Shown piece by piece: positions 7,676 to 14,878 of a stretch of 35,178 bases of DNA. Made by a program: the position numbers and the translations under genes. This DNA comes from an uncultured Oscillospiraceae bacterium (GTDB lineage: Bacteria; Bacillota_A; Clostridia; Oscillospirales; Acutalibacteraceae). The notes below the pieces were generated by a model, which worked only from the letters and a program-made list of their open reading frames with translations, was not told the DNA's origin and searched no databases. The stretch's first letter is position 1, and the number at the start of each line of letters is the position of its first letter. Location of the stretch: positions 1-35,178 of the forward strand of contig CAJUNS010000028.1 in the NCBI GenBank assembly GCA_910587995.1, in the 5' to 3' direction.

Positions 7676-8050
7676 ATGAAAAAAATCCAGGAGTCCGCTG
7701 AAAATTATTTGGAGACCATTTTAATCCTTCACCAGCGCAACGGTTCCGTGCGCTCGGTGGAGATTGCCGCCGAGCTGGACTTCAGCAAGCCCAGCGTCAG
7801 CGTAGCCATGAAGCACCTGCGGGAGAAGGGCCACATTACCATGGACCGGGATGGTCAGATCAGCCTGACGCCTGAAGGCCGCCGCATTGCCTCCGCCGTG
7901 TACGAGCGCCACCTGCTTTTCACCCGCTGGCTGACCTCCTTGGGCGTGCCCCCCCAGACCGCCGCGGAAGACGCCTGCCGGATTGAGCATGTGATCAGCG
8001 AGGAATCCTTCCGCGCCATCCAGCGCCATGTAGACAACCAGGCCTCCTGA
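7676..8050 (+). CDS. DtxR/MntR-family metal-dependent transcriptional regulator
   Basis: A 124-residue metalloregulator with an N-terminal winged helix (about 1-70) and a dimerisation/metal-binding helix region (75-124). It has no C-terminal SH3 domain, as in MntR. Alignment by eye to MntR places E13, H79, E104 and H105 at ligand positions. The MntR Asp8 position is N10, and the Glu99 position is C101 in ACRIEH, which is the DtxR-type (iron) ligand pattern. Iron therefore looks at least as likely as manganese. The start at 7676 is fixed by AGGAGG and by the consensus promoter upstream. No transporter is adjacent, so targets are probably elsewhere. Confidence 0.9.
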   Translation: MKKIQESAENYLETILILHQRNGSVRSVEIAAELDFSKPSVSVAMKHLREKGHITMDRDGQISLTPEGRRIASAVYERHLLFTRWLTSLGVPPQTAAEDACRIEHVISEESFRAIQRHVDNQAS

Positions 8051-8098
8051 CTCTATTGTCGCATATTTTGAAGCAAGATGCAAGCGGGACCTGTTCTT

Positions 8099-8177
8099 GG
8101 GAGTGCCCTAACCACAGAGATAATCATCTGTGTTACGGGCGGGGGAACACGAAAAGCTCTCCGAAACGGACACTCCC
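8099..8177 (-). repeat. GGGAGTGTCC-ended repeat, copy B (inverted)
   Basis: A 79-bp copy of the same element in opposite orientation. The ends GGGAGTGCCC and GGACACTCCC pair 9 of 10. The interior conserves CACAGAGATAATCATCTGTG and CGAAAAGCTCTCCGAAACGG. Confidence 0.85.
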
Positions 8178-8233
8178 CTGTTCTTTGGAACCGGAAGGAC
8201 CGCCGCTGCATTTCCTAGAAAGGAGTCCTTCCC

Positions 8234-9040
8234 ATGTACGGAGCGATTTTGGGCGACATCGCTGGCTCCCGTTTCGAGTTTACCCGGCCCGAGTCTTTTG
8301 ACTGGCAGACGGCGGAGCTCTTTAACGGTATGAGCAAGTATACCGATGACACCGTGCTTACCATTGCCACAAAATACGCCGTGCTCACCGGCGTGTCCTA
8401 TGCCCGTGCTTACCGGCAGTTTGGCAGGCGGTATATGCAGGCGGGCTATGGGCCCATGTTCAAAAACTGGCTCCACGCCCAGTCCGAGCGGGGTTATAAC
8501 AGCTATGGCAATGGTTCCGCCATGCGGGTCAGCTACATTGGCTGGGCTTTCGACACCCTGGAGGAGGTGGAGCGCCAAGCCGCCGAGAGCTCCCGCTGCA
8601 CCCACAACCACCCGGAGGGGGTAAAGGCCGCCCAGGCTACTGCCGCCGCAGTTTTTCTGGCCCGTACCGGCTCCAGCAAGGCGCAAATTGCCCGCTACCT
8701 GCACAGAACCTACCGCTATCCGGTTTTGCGGCCTCTGTGGTCCTACCGCCCCTTTGGCAAGTTTGATGTAACCGCAATGGGCACCATGCCGCTGGCCATC
8801 CGCTGTTTTTTGGAGTCGGAGGACTGGGAGAGCTGCATCCGAAACGTGTTCAGCGTCCGCTGCGACACGGACACAGTGGGCTGCATCGCCGGGGGCATTG
8901 CCGACGCTTTTTATGGCGGCACCGGCCAGGATGAGGACGCTCTGCTGCGCCGTTTCCTGGTGCGCCCCAACAAGGTGGGCGCTTTCGACACCTACCTCTA
9001 CGACTGGGCCACCAAGACAACCGGTGCCGCGGCGCGCTAA
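8234..9040 (+). CDS. ADP-ribosylglycohydrolase family protein
   Basis: A 268-residue member of the DraG/ARH family, which removes ADP-ribose from proteins or small molecules using a dinuclear metal centre. Ligand motifs are visible: GDIAGSRFE near the N-terminus, YTDDT (T37-D38-D39-T40) and CDTDTVGCIAGG (210-221). The length is near the family norm. A good AAAGGAG ribosome binding site precedes the ATG by about 9 bp. No ADP-ribosyltransferase is seen nearby, so the substrate is unknown. The next gene starts 98 bp downstream on the same strand and may be co-transcribed. Confidence 0.92.
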   Translation: MYGAILGDIAGSRFEFTRPESFDWQTAELFNGMSKYTDDTVLTIATKYAVLTGVSYARAYRQFGRRYMQAGYGPMFKNWLHAQSERGYNSYGNGSAMRVSYIGWAFDTLEEVERQAAESSRCTHNHPEGVKAAQATAAAVFLARTGSSKAQIARYLHRTYRYPVLRPLWSYRPFGKFDVTAMGTMPLAIRCFLESEDWESCIRNVFSVRCDTDTVGCIAGGIADAFYGGTGQDEDALLRRFLVRPNKVGAFDTYLYDWATKTTGAAAR

Positions 9041-9138
9041 GGAGGAAAGCTGGACCGCCCGCGCCCCTGGGACCTTCGCCAGGAGCCGCGCTTTGCGGCC
9101 CAGCCATTAGACCGCACTCTGAAAGGAGTTCCGATTCT

Positions 9139-9636
9139 ATGATCATTCAAACCTACCAATCCCAGCTGGTGCTGCGCACCCTCCACGCTGGGGAGGCCTA
9201 CCGGGCCAAGCCCAACCTGGGCCTGCGGGGCCAGTACAACGCCCTCATTGATATGTTCGGCCTGCACTGCGAGTGCCCCATCTTCGCGGTGGTCAAGGGA
9301 AAAAGGCAGAACACCGGCGGCAAGGTTTCCGGCTCGGTGCGCTTGACTTTGGACGTGCCCGACGAGGCGGTCCACCTGACCGAGTACGATGAGTGGGCGG
9401 ACTTTCTCTATGCCTTTCAGTTTACCAAGCCCGGAAACTACCGCTCTCTGCGGCCGGACTGCGAGGAAATCAGCGTGCGGCGGTACAACCAGATTTTGGA
9501 GAATTTGCAGTATCAAAAAAAGCTGAACCAATATGCCTGTCCCCAGGTGGTTTTAGAAAAAATTGAGCCGGAGTGGCTGAAAAGCGTAAAGATTTTTGGC
9601 CGCTCTGGGCTGCTGATGAAGCTGCTGGGGCGTTAG
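9139..9636 (+). CDS. DUF3841-like protein of unknown function
   Basis: A 165-residue soluble protein with no signal peptide or membrane segment. The opening MIIQTYQSQLVLRTLHAGE, the central VRLTLDVPDEAVHLTEYDEW and the overall length resemble DUF3841 proteins. This is recognition by pattern rather than a tested match. The C-terminal part (VRRYNQILENLQYQKK and after) is helical and basic. GAAAGGAG precedes the ATG at good spacing. It follows the ADP-ribosylglycohydrolase by 98 bp, which hints at one transcription unit. I do not assign a function. Confidence 0.65.
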   Translation: MIIQTYQSQLVLRTLHAGEAYRAKPNLGLRGQYNALIDMFGLHCECPIFAVVKGKRQNTGGKVSGSVRLTLDVPDEAVHLTEYDEWADFLYAFQFTKPGNYRSLRPDCEEISVRRYNQILENLQYQKKLNQYACPQVVLEKIEPEWLKSVKIFGRSGLLMKLLGR

Positions 9637-9653
9637 CCCCGGCCTTACCGCCT

Positions 9654-9742
9654 GGGAGTGTCCGTTTTGGAGAGCTTTTCGTGTTCCTCCGCCCGTAGGG
9701 CGGGGGAACACAGACGATCATCTCTGTGGTTGGGACAATCCC
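9654..9742 (+). repeat. GGGAGTGTCC-ended repeat, copy C
   Basis: An 89-bp copy with ends GGGAGTGTCC and GGACAATCCC (9 of 10 pair). It contains the most complete central hairpin, GTGTTCC-t-CCGCCC pairing with GGGCGG-g-GGAACAC around GTA, followed by CACAGA...TCTCTGTG. Confidence 0.88.
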
Positions 9743-9758
9743 TTGCCGCCTTTTTTGC

Positions 9759-9787
9759 TTGCCTTTCCGGCTCCTTTATGGTATACT
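9759..9787 (+). promoter_or_regulatory. Sigma-A-type promoter of the 88-residue small protein
   Basis: TTGCCT at 9759-9764, a 17-bp spacer and TATACT at 9782-9787. A CCCCT/AGGGG hairpin follows at the likely mRNA 5' end (about 9795-9809), with AAAGGAGG before the ATG at 9836. Confidence 0.65.
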
Positions 9788-9835
9788 TGGGAAGCCCCCT
9801 AAAAAGGGGAAACAACGGTAAAAGGAGGATGCCAA

Positions 9836-10102
9836 ATGTCACCGAAGATGGTAGAATTGCACGATGTGGACGTTCCGTCCTTTCTCAAGCTTTTGGACAG
9901 CTGCGAGGGCGAAGTGTACCTGATGACTCGCGACGGCGACCGGCTGAACCTGAAGAGCAAGCTATGCCAGTTGGTTGGCCTCACGGCCCTGATCGAGGGC
10001 GGCAAAATTGCCGAGGCCTTTGTGATGTGCGAGAAGGAAGCAGACGAGTCAAAGCTGTTCCGCTTTAACCTGTACAAGGCAGGCTCGGCGGAGAAGGAGT
10101 AA
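9836..10102 (+). CDS. Conserved small clostridial protein of unknown function
   Basis: An 88-residue acidic protein with alternating helix and strand character. Noticeable segments are VDVPSFLKLLDSCEGEVYL, DGDRLNLKSKLCQLVGL and a C-terminal strand FRFNLYK. It has no signal peptide, membrane segment or metal motif. I have the impression of similar short proteins in many Clostridia, some carrying an unsupported polymerase-type name, which I do not adopt. It has its own promoter, a strong ribosome binding site and a terminator, so it is a monocistronic, probably well-expressed gene. Confidence 0.8.
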   Translation: MSPKMVELHDVDVPSFLKLLDSCEGEVYLMTRDGDRLNLKSKLCQLVGLTALIEGGKIAEAFVMCEKEADESKLFRFNLYKAGSAEKE

Positions 10103-10109
10103 GGAACAT

Positions 10110-10148
10110 AAGCGCCGGGACGCGAAAGCGGCTGGGCGCTTTTCATTT
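10110..10148 (+). terminator. Rho-independent terminator of the 88-residue gene
   Basis: AAGCGCC pairs with GGGCGCTT around a loop that contains a small GCGAAAGC-type hairpin. TTTCATTT follows. It lies 8 bp past the stop. Confidence 0.8.
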
Positions 10149-10213
10149 GGATGAAGATTAGCCTTTGCTAACAAGTGGGCAAACGCTCTGCCCGCCCCGG
10201 CTTTCTTTGCCCA

Positions 10214-10249
10214 GGGAGTGTCCGTTTCGAATAGCTTTTCGTGTTCCCC
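10214..10249 (+). repeat. GGGAGTGTCC-ended repeat, copy D (truncated)
   Basis: Only the left 36 bp remain: GGGAGTGTCCGTTTCG, then a changed AATAGC in place of GAGAGC, then TTTTCGTGTTCCCC. The hairpin arm and right end are missing, and unrelated sequence follows. Confidence 0.75.
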
Positions 10250-10264
10250 TTTGCCCATCCCGCC

Positions 10265-10293
10265 TTGCTTTTCCTGCCAAAATGTGCTATTAT
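10265..10293 (+). promoter_or_regulatory. Candidate promoter of the isomerase gene, overlapping a repeat end
   Basis: TTGCTT at 10265-10270, a 17-bp spacer and TATTAT at 10288-10293. The last bases of the -10 box are the first bases of the cloverleaf repeat at 10291. Confidence 0.5.
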
Positions 10294-10375
10294 AGTAACA
10301 AGCAGGGCGGCGCGGGCGTGTCCGTGCCGCCAGGTTCAAAAGAGGGATCACCTCTTTTGAACTGCGTTACCTATA
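10291..10375. repeat. Cloverleaf-like intergenic repeat, copy 2 (one arm missing)
   Basis: Ends TATAGTAAC and GTTACCTATA are inverted with one bulge. The GC arm (GGCGGCGCGG/CCGTGCCGCC) and the third arm (GTTCAAAAGAGG/CCTCTTTTGAAC, perfect 12 bp) are present. Compared with 4356-4472, a 31-nt block equal to the first hairpin is cleanly absent. Changes in the arms keep pairing. It lies in the likely leader of the downstream gene. Confidence 0.75.
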
Positions 10376-10397
10376 TTGCAAAAAGGAGGTATTCACC

Positions 10398-11150
10398 ATG
10401 ACCTTAGGCGCACAGCTTTTTACCCTTCGGGAATTTACCCAAACCGAGAAGGATTTGGACTATTCTCTCTCCCAGGTGGCCCAAATGGGCTATGAGACCG
10501 TGCAGCTCTCCGCCATTGGGCCCATTGCCCCCCAGACGGTCCGGGAACTCTGCGGCAAGCATGGCCTCTCCATTGTGCTGACCCATACGGACCCCAACCG
10601 CATTCTAAACGACACAGAGGCAGTCATCCAGGAGCATGAGCTCTATGGCTGCGATTACATCGGCATTGGCATGATGCCCCAAAAGTACCGCTCTCCCGCC
10701 TGGTTCTGGCATTTTGCTGAGGACTACCGGGAGCCCGCCAAAAAGATTGCCGCCGCGGGCAAGCTGCTTATGTACCACAACCATAACCTGGAGTTCCAGA
10801 AGTTTGATGGCAAGCTGGTCATGGACTCCCTGCTGGAAGCCTTTGCCCCCCAAGAGCTGGGCTTTACCCTGGACACCTATTGGGTCCAGATGGGCGGCGC
10901 GAACCCAGTGGAGTGGATGGAAAAGCTCAGCGGGCGCATTCCCTGCATCCACCTAAAGGACATGGCCGTGCAGGGCTATGAGCCAATTATGGCCCCGGTG
11001 GGCGAGGGCAACTTGAACTTCCCGGCCATTTTGCAGGCGGCTTCCCGCTGTGGGGTAAAGCATCTGCTGGTGGAACAGGACCTGTGCCAGGGCAGCCCCT
11101 TTGACTGCCTGGAGACAAGCCTGAACCATGTACGGGCCATGATGGGCTAA
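10398..11150 (+). CDS. Sugar phosphate isomerase/epimerase (xylose isomerase-like TIM barrel)
   Basis: A 250-residue AP_endonuc_2-type TIM-barrel protein. Metal or substrate-binding segments typical of the family are visible. MYHNHNLEF (about 130-138) has the strand-end histidines, GFTLDTYWVQMGG (about 155-167) the Asp, IHLKDMA (about 187-193) the His and LLVEQDL (about 226-232) the Glu. Members interconvert keto sugars or related polyols, and the exact substrate cannot be told. AAAAAGGAGG precedes the ATG at about 7 bp. It is a single-gene unit ended by the terminator at 11180. Confidence 0.85.
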   Translation: MTLGAQLFTLREFTQTEKDLDYSLSQVAQMGYETVQLSAIGPIAPQTVRELCGKHGLSIVLTHTDPNRILNDTEAVIQEHELYGCDYIGIGMMPQKYRSPAWFWHFAEDYREPAKKIAAAGKLLMYHNHNLEFQKFDGKLVMDSLLEAFAPQELGFTLDTYWVQMGGANPVEWMEKLSGRIPCIHLKDMAVQGYEPIMAPVGEGNLNFPAILQAASRCGVKHLLVEQDLCQGSPFDCLETSLNHVRAMMG

Positions 11151-11179
11151 GGGCTTTCCTATGTGATATGGAATCAAAT

Positions 11180-11219
11180 AAAAAAGACTGGCACGGTGGA
11201 TGCCGCGCCAGTCTTTTTT
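11180..11219. terminator. Bidirectional terminator between the isomerase gene and ribF
   Basis: AAAAAAGACTGGC pairs with GCCAGTCTTTTTT around a 14-nt loop. It lies between two convergent units and serves the end of the long translation operon on the minus strand. Confidence 0.92.
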
Positions 11220-11222
11220 GTT

Positions 11223-12158
11223 TTATGCACGTTCCACAAAGGATTCTCTCAGCGGCCCCAGCTTCTCCGGGGGCATGGCCTGGGTAATGGCCCGGGCGGC
11301 TTGGGCGTTGCGGAAAATCTCCCGCTTCAGTTCCTCCAGCCCGGCAAATTTTCGCTCCGGCCGGATAAAGTCCAGCAGGAAGAGCCGCACCCGGCGGCCA
11401 TATACATCCCCCTGGAATTCCGGCATCCAGGTCTCCGCCAGCACCCGGTCCGAGCCCACGGTGGGCTTAACCCCTATGTTGCACACGCCGTAATAAAAGG
11501 CCCCCTCCACCTGGCACCAGGCGGCGTACACCCCAAACCGGGGCAGGACGAAGCCCGAGGGCAGGGCCTGGTTAATGGTGGGTGTGCCCAGGCCCCTGCC
11601 GATGTGGTTGCCGTGGATTACCTCCAGGGCAAAGCCAAACGGCCGGCCCAGGAGCCGGTTGGCCTGGGGAATCTCCCCCGCCTCCACCGCTTGGCGGATG
11701 CGGGTGGAGCTGATTTTCTCTCCGTCCAGCTTTACCGGCGGGACCACCTGGAGCTCCACCCCCCGGCTTTCGCACAGGGCGCGGAGCAGCGCCGTATCTC
11801 CCGCCGCGCCCCGGCCAAAGCGGAAATCTTCTCCACAGCAAAGCCGGCAGGCGTTTATTTTTTGGAAGAGCACCTGCTCCACAAAGCCCGAGGCCTCCAT
11901 ATTCCGCAGGGCCTCAAACTCCACCGAGTAGACCCGGCCCACGCCCAGCCCAGCCAGCAGGCGGGCCTTGTCCTCCCCGGTGACCACGGCAGGCTCCCCG
12001 GAAGGGGCGCTGGGGAAGGTGAACACCGCCGCCGGAAGCCCGCCTTGCAAAGCGGCTTTGATTACAGCCAAATGTCCTGGGTGCAGCCCGTCAAAAGCCC
12101 CCAAGGCCAGGGAGCAGGGGGCCTGGGGGGCAAAGCGCAGGTTCTCAAAACTCTCCAT
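11223..12158 (-). CDS. ribF: Bifunctional riboflavin kinase / FAD synthetase
   Basis: A 311-residue protein that makes FMN and FAD from riboflavin. The N-terminal adenylyltransferase domain shows GAFDGLHPGH (20-29), the nucleotidyltransferase HxGH motif, and SSTRIRQAVEAGEI. The C-terminal flavokinase domain shows GRGLGTPTIN (the usual form is GxPTAN) and FGVYAAW. The ATG overlaps the truB stop (TGATG). It is the last gene before the terminator, and truB-ribF adjacency is the common Firmicutes order. Confidence 0.95.
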   Translation of the reverse strand: MESFENLRFAPQAPCSLALGAFDGLHPGHLAVIKAALQGGLPAAVFTFPSAPSGEPAVVTGEDKARLLAGLGVGRVYSVEFEALRNMEASGFVEQVLFQKINACRLCCGEDFRFGRGAAGDTALLRALCESRGVELQVVPPVKLDGEKISSTRIRQAVEAGEIPQANRLLGRPFGFALEVIHGNHIGRGLGTPTINQALPSGFVLPRFGVYAAWCQVEGAFYYGVCNIGVKPTVGSDRVLAETWMPEFQGDVYGRRVRLFLLDFIRPERKFAGLEELKREIFRNAQAARAITQAMPPEKLGPLRESFVERA

Positions 12159-13087
12159 CAGCAGTCTCCTTCCTTGGGCTGGTCCTCCGCGAACCGCTTC
12201 AAAAATTTCAGCTGGCCAGCCTCCCCATCCACAGCGGCTAGGCCTAGAAAGACCCCCTCCGGCCCATAGAGCCGGAGGGGCTGGCCCTCTGGCAGGGTGA
12301 TGCGGGGCAGGCGCAGCCGCTTCATGTCCAGCGCCCCGCCGTTGGCAAAGCGCACCGCCTGGGGCCCGCTGACCTGCGCCTGGGGATACTCGCGGAAGAG
12401 CGTCTCCACAGGCAGCAGCACGGTGCCGAGAGCGCCCTTTGCCGCCAGCTCCCGCAGATGGTCCAGGCTCACCGCCTCTTCCAGGCCGAAGCCGCAGGCC
12501 CGGGTCCGGCGCAGGGAGGTCATGGTTCCGCAGGACCCAGCCGCCCGGGCCACATCCTCAATAAGGGTGCGGATGTAGGTCCCCTTGGAACAGGCCGCCC
12601 GCAGCACCCCCTCTCGGGAGGCTGGGTCGTAGTGTTCCAAAGTCAGGCTGTGGATGAACACCGCCCGGGCGGGCCGGTCCACCTCTATGCCCTTGCGGGC
12701 CAGCTGGTAGAGCCTCTGGCCCTGCACCGACACCGCCGAGTACATGGGCGGCACCTGTTCAATGGCTCCCCGAAAGCCTGCCAGCGCCTGCTCCAAAGCC
12801 TGGGGGGAAACCGTCTTGTGATTCTCCTCCACCAGAGAACCGGTTATGTCTCCGGTGTCAAAGCGCTGGCCCAGCCGGAACCCGGCCACATATTCCTTTT
12901 CCGTGTCCGGCAGCAGGCTGGAGGCCTTGGCTGCCCGGCCCAGCAGCAGGGGCAGCACGCCGGTGGCCATGGGGTCCAGGGTGCCGGTGTGGCCGGTTTT
13001 TTTCTCTTTTGTCAATCCCCGCGCCACGGCCACCGCATCGAAAGAGGTGAAGCCGGAGGGTTTGTCCAAAACAATCACGCCGTTCAT
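12158..13087 (-). CDS. truB: tRNA pseudouridine(55) synthase
   Basis: A 309-residue enzyme that converts U55 in the T-loop of tRNAs to pseudouridine. The catalytic Asp is D38 in GHTGTLDPMATGVLP. The VPPMYSAVSVQGQRLYQLAR and CSKGTYIRTL signatures follow, with a C-terminal PUA-like part. The ATG overlaps the stop of the SagB-like gene by 4 bp (ATGA), so translation is coupled. In most relatives rbfA and nrnA precede it directly; here an extra oxidoreductase gene is between. Confidence 0.95.
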   Translation of the reverse strand: MNGVIVLDKPSGFTSFDAVAVARGLTKEKKTGHTGTLDPMATGVLPLLLGRAAKASSLLPDTEKEYVAGFRLGQRFDTGDITGSLVEENHKTVSPQALEQALAGFRGAIEQVPPMYSAVSVQGQRLYQLARKGIEVDRPARAVFIHSLTLEHYDPASREGVLRAACSKGTYIRTLIEDVARAAGSCGTMTSLRRTRACGFGLEEAVSLDHLRELAAKGALGTVLLPVETLFREYPQAQVSGPQAVRFANGGALDMKRLRLPRITLPEGQPLRLYGPEGVFLGLAAVDGEAGQLKFLKRFAEDQPKEGDC

Positions 13088-13917
13088 GATAGATCCAGTT
13101 CCTTTATCAGCCGCATATAGTCCGGCTTTTCGCCGTCCTTGGGCTTCACCCGCCCCACGGTCTGGGTGTAAACGGTGAACTCATTCTCTCCGTCCAGCCG
13201 GAAAATTTCATCGCACAGCTTTTGGTTATAGTAGCCGACGCCACAGGCCCCCAGCCCCAGGGCGGCGCAGGCCAGGTAGAGGTTTTCGCCCACATGGCCC
13301 ATGTCGATGAGATTAATCTTGTGGGCGAAGGGCCCATAGCGCCACTCGGCCCGGTAGCCGGTGAAGGACCAATAGAAGATCACATTGGAGCGGCTGGTCC
13401 AGCCCTGGCCGAACATGGTGCGGACCATCAGGGACGGAATCTCCTCTCGGGGTACGGCGTCCAGCCGTTCCAGGCTGTGGGTCAGGGGCAGGTAGTGGTA
13501 GGTTCCGGCTGCTAGGCCCTCCACATTTTGGACCAGCAGGTAAGTCTCAAAGGGATGCCGGGCTCCGCCGCAGGGCACGGTGCGCCGGGTGGCGTAGCCG
13601 TTGCCGCTGATTTCTTTGATCCCCTGGCTCATGTACAAAAGGAAGGAGAGCTCCCGCAGGGTCATGGGCTCCTGGGTGTAGCTCCGGGCGCTCTGCCGGG
13701 ACATCAGCATGTGAAAAACGTCCCCCTCCATTTCCAGCCTGTCAAAGTCCCGGGGCAGGCTGGCGGCGGAATCTGTCATGGGGGCCTTGCACAGGGGTGG
13801 CTGGGGCAGTTTTTTGTCCTGGTCCGATTCATAGCTCTGCTCCTCTGGGGAGCCGCAGACAGACATCATAAACGCCCGGCCCTGCCGGATGGCCTCCTGT
13901 TCCCACTGTTTATCCAT
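13084..13917 (-). CDS. SagB/ThcOx-type nitroreductase-family dehydrogenase
   Basis: A 277-residue FMN-binding nitroreductase-fold protein. SRQSARSYTQEPMTLRELSFLL (about 72-93; the first Arg region binds FMN) and RTVPCGGARHPFETYLLV (about 112-129) match the SagB-type branch. The VGENLYLACAALGLGACGVG stretch is the usual flavin/dimer helix. In thiazole/oxazole peptide clusters such enzymes aromatise azolines, but no cyclodehydratase or precursor peptide is seen here, so a general nitro/enone reductase role is just as possible. GGGAGG lies 6 bp before the ATG, which overlaps the nrnA end. Its place inside a translation operon is unusual. Confidence 0.85.
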   Translation of the reverse strand: MDKQWEQEAIRQGRAFMMSVCGSPEEQSYESDQDKKLPQPPLCKAPMTDSAASLPRDFDRLEMEGDVFHMLMSRQSARSYTQEPMTLRELSFLLYMSQGIKEISGNGYATRRTVPCGGARHPFETYLLVQNVEGLAAGTYHYLPLTHSLERLDAVPREEIPSLMVRTMFGQGWTSRSNVIFYWSFTGYRAEWRYGPFAHKINLIDMGHVGENLYLACAALGLGACGVGYYNQKLCDEIFRLDGENEFTVYTQTVGRVKPKDGEKPDYMRLIKELDLS

Positions 13918-14878
13918 TCGCTTCCTCCCATTCTGCCAAATAGGCCTGGCAGGCGGCTTTCATCGTCTCTCGGGCCTGGGCCATGTCCATGCCGGCCAGG
14001 GTGCAGCCCGCCGCCCCGGCGTGGCCCCCGCCTCCCAGCCTCTCGCAGATGGCGGAGGCGTTTACCGGCGGATTGGTCCGCAGGGAGGCCTTGATTTCGC
14101 CGTTGGGCCTCTCCTTGATCGTGATACCCACCAGCACCCCCTCTATCTGCCGGAGCTGGCCCACAGCGGCATCCGCCTCGTCCTCCCGGGCCCCGGTCTC
14201 CGCGTAAAAGGACTGGGGCAGCAGCACCATAGCGGCCTTTCCTCCACAGAACAGCTCCATGCTCTCCAGCATGTGCCGTTCCGCTAGGAAATAGGCCAGG
14301 CTTTTGGTCTCGAACAGGTGACGGTTCAGCTCCCCGGCCCGGGCCCCGGCCTCCATGGCTTCAGCGGCCAGACGCAGGGTGCGCCCGGTTGTGTTGCGAA
14401 AGCGGAAGCAGCCTGTGTCTGTGGCGATGCCGGTATAAACCGCGTCCGCTGCCTCCCGGCTAAGGTCCGCGCCCAGCTCCTTGAGCAGCAGCCAAATCAT
14501 TTCAGCCGTGGCGGCGCTTTCCGGCTCGACCCACCGTGCGGGGGCAAAGGCTTTGTGGGTGCCATGGTGGTCGATGGCCAGATCTATTTTACCGCCGGAC
14601 TTCTCCCAGGCGTCCCCCAGCAGTTTCTGGTCCGCTACATCCACGGTGAGCACATGGGCAGGGGTGAGGCCGGTGTTCTCCACCCCTTGGGCCAGATAGG
14701 CGAACTTCTCCGGCACAGGGCTGGCGCAGTACCAGTCCGCCCTTTTGCCCATGGACCGCAGGCCCCGCACCAGGCCGAACAGGGAGCCCAAGGCGTCCCC
14801 ATCCGGGTTCTCATGGCAGATGATCAGAATATCGTCCCAGCCCCGCAAAAGGGCGGCCGTCTCGTTACAAGCCAGCAT
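13910..14878 (-). CDS. nrnA: DHH-family bifunctional oligoribonuclease / pAp phosphatase
   Basis: A 322-residue DHH/DHHA1 phosphoesterase that degrades nanoRNA and dephosphorylates pAp. Metal ligands are H22, D26 and D28 in CHENPDGDALG, D80 in TVDVAD, and D103-H104-H105. The C-terminal DHHA1 domain ends with GGGGHAGAAG. The frame extends to 14992 but the ATG at 14878 is chosen because AGGAGG lies exactly 6 bp upstream, inside the 3' end of rbfA. The genes overlap by 14 bp. The rbfA-nrnA-truB neighbourhood is typical for Firmicutes. Confidence 0.92.
   Translation of the reverse strand: MLACNETAALLRGWDDILIICHENPDGDALGSLFGLVRGLRSMGKRADWYCASPVPEKFAYLAQGVENTGLTPAHVLTVDVADQKLLGDAWEKSGGKIDLAIDHHGTHKAFAPARWVEPESAATAEMIWLLLKELGADLSREAADAVYTGIATDTGCFRFRNTTGRTLRLAAEAMEAGARAGELNRHLFETKSLAYFLAERHMLESMELFCGGKAAMVLLPQSFYAETGAREDEADAAVGQLRQIEGVLVGITIKERPNGEIKASLRTNPPVNASAICERLGGGGHAGAAGCTLAGMDMAQARETMKAACQAYLAEWEEANG

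Noticed and set aside
9654..9742. Coding reading of the repeat copies (frames with NTKSSPKRTLP or EHEKLSETDTP)
   Set aside because: The same peptides recur only because the DNA element is repeated. The frames lack starts and ribosome binding sites, and the elements are inverted relative to each other.
7494..10249. CRISPR array
   Set aside because: The repeats are 79-89 bp with gene-sized, irregular spacing and mixed orientation. No cas gene is present.
13084..13917. RiPP (thiazole/oxazole peptide) cluster around the SagB-like gene
   Set aside because: No cyclodehydratase, precursor peptide, protease or exporter is nearby; all neighbours are translation and flavin genes.
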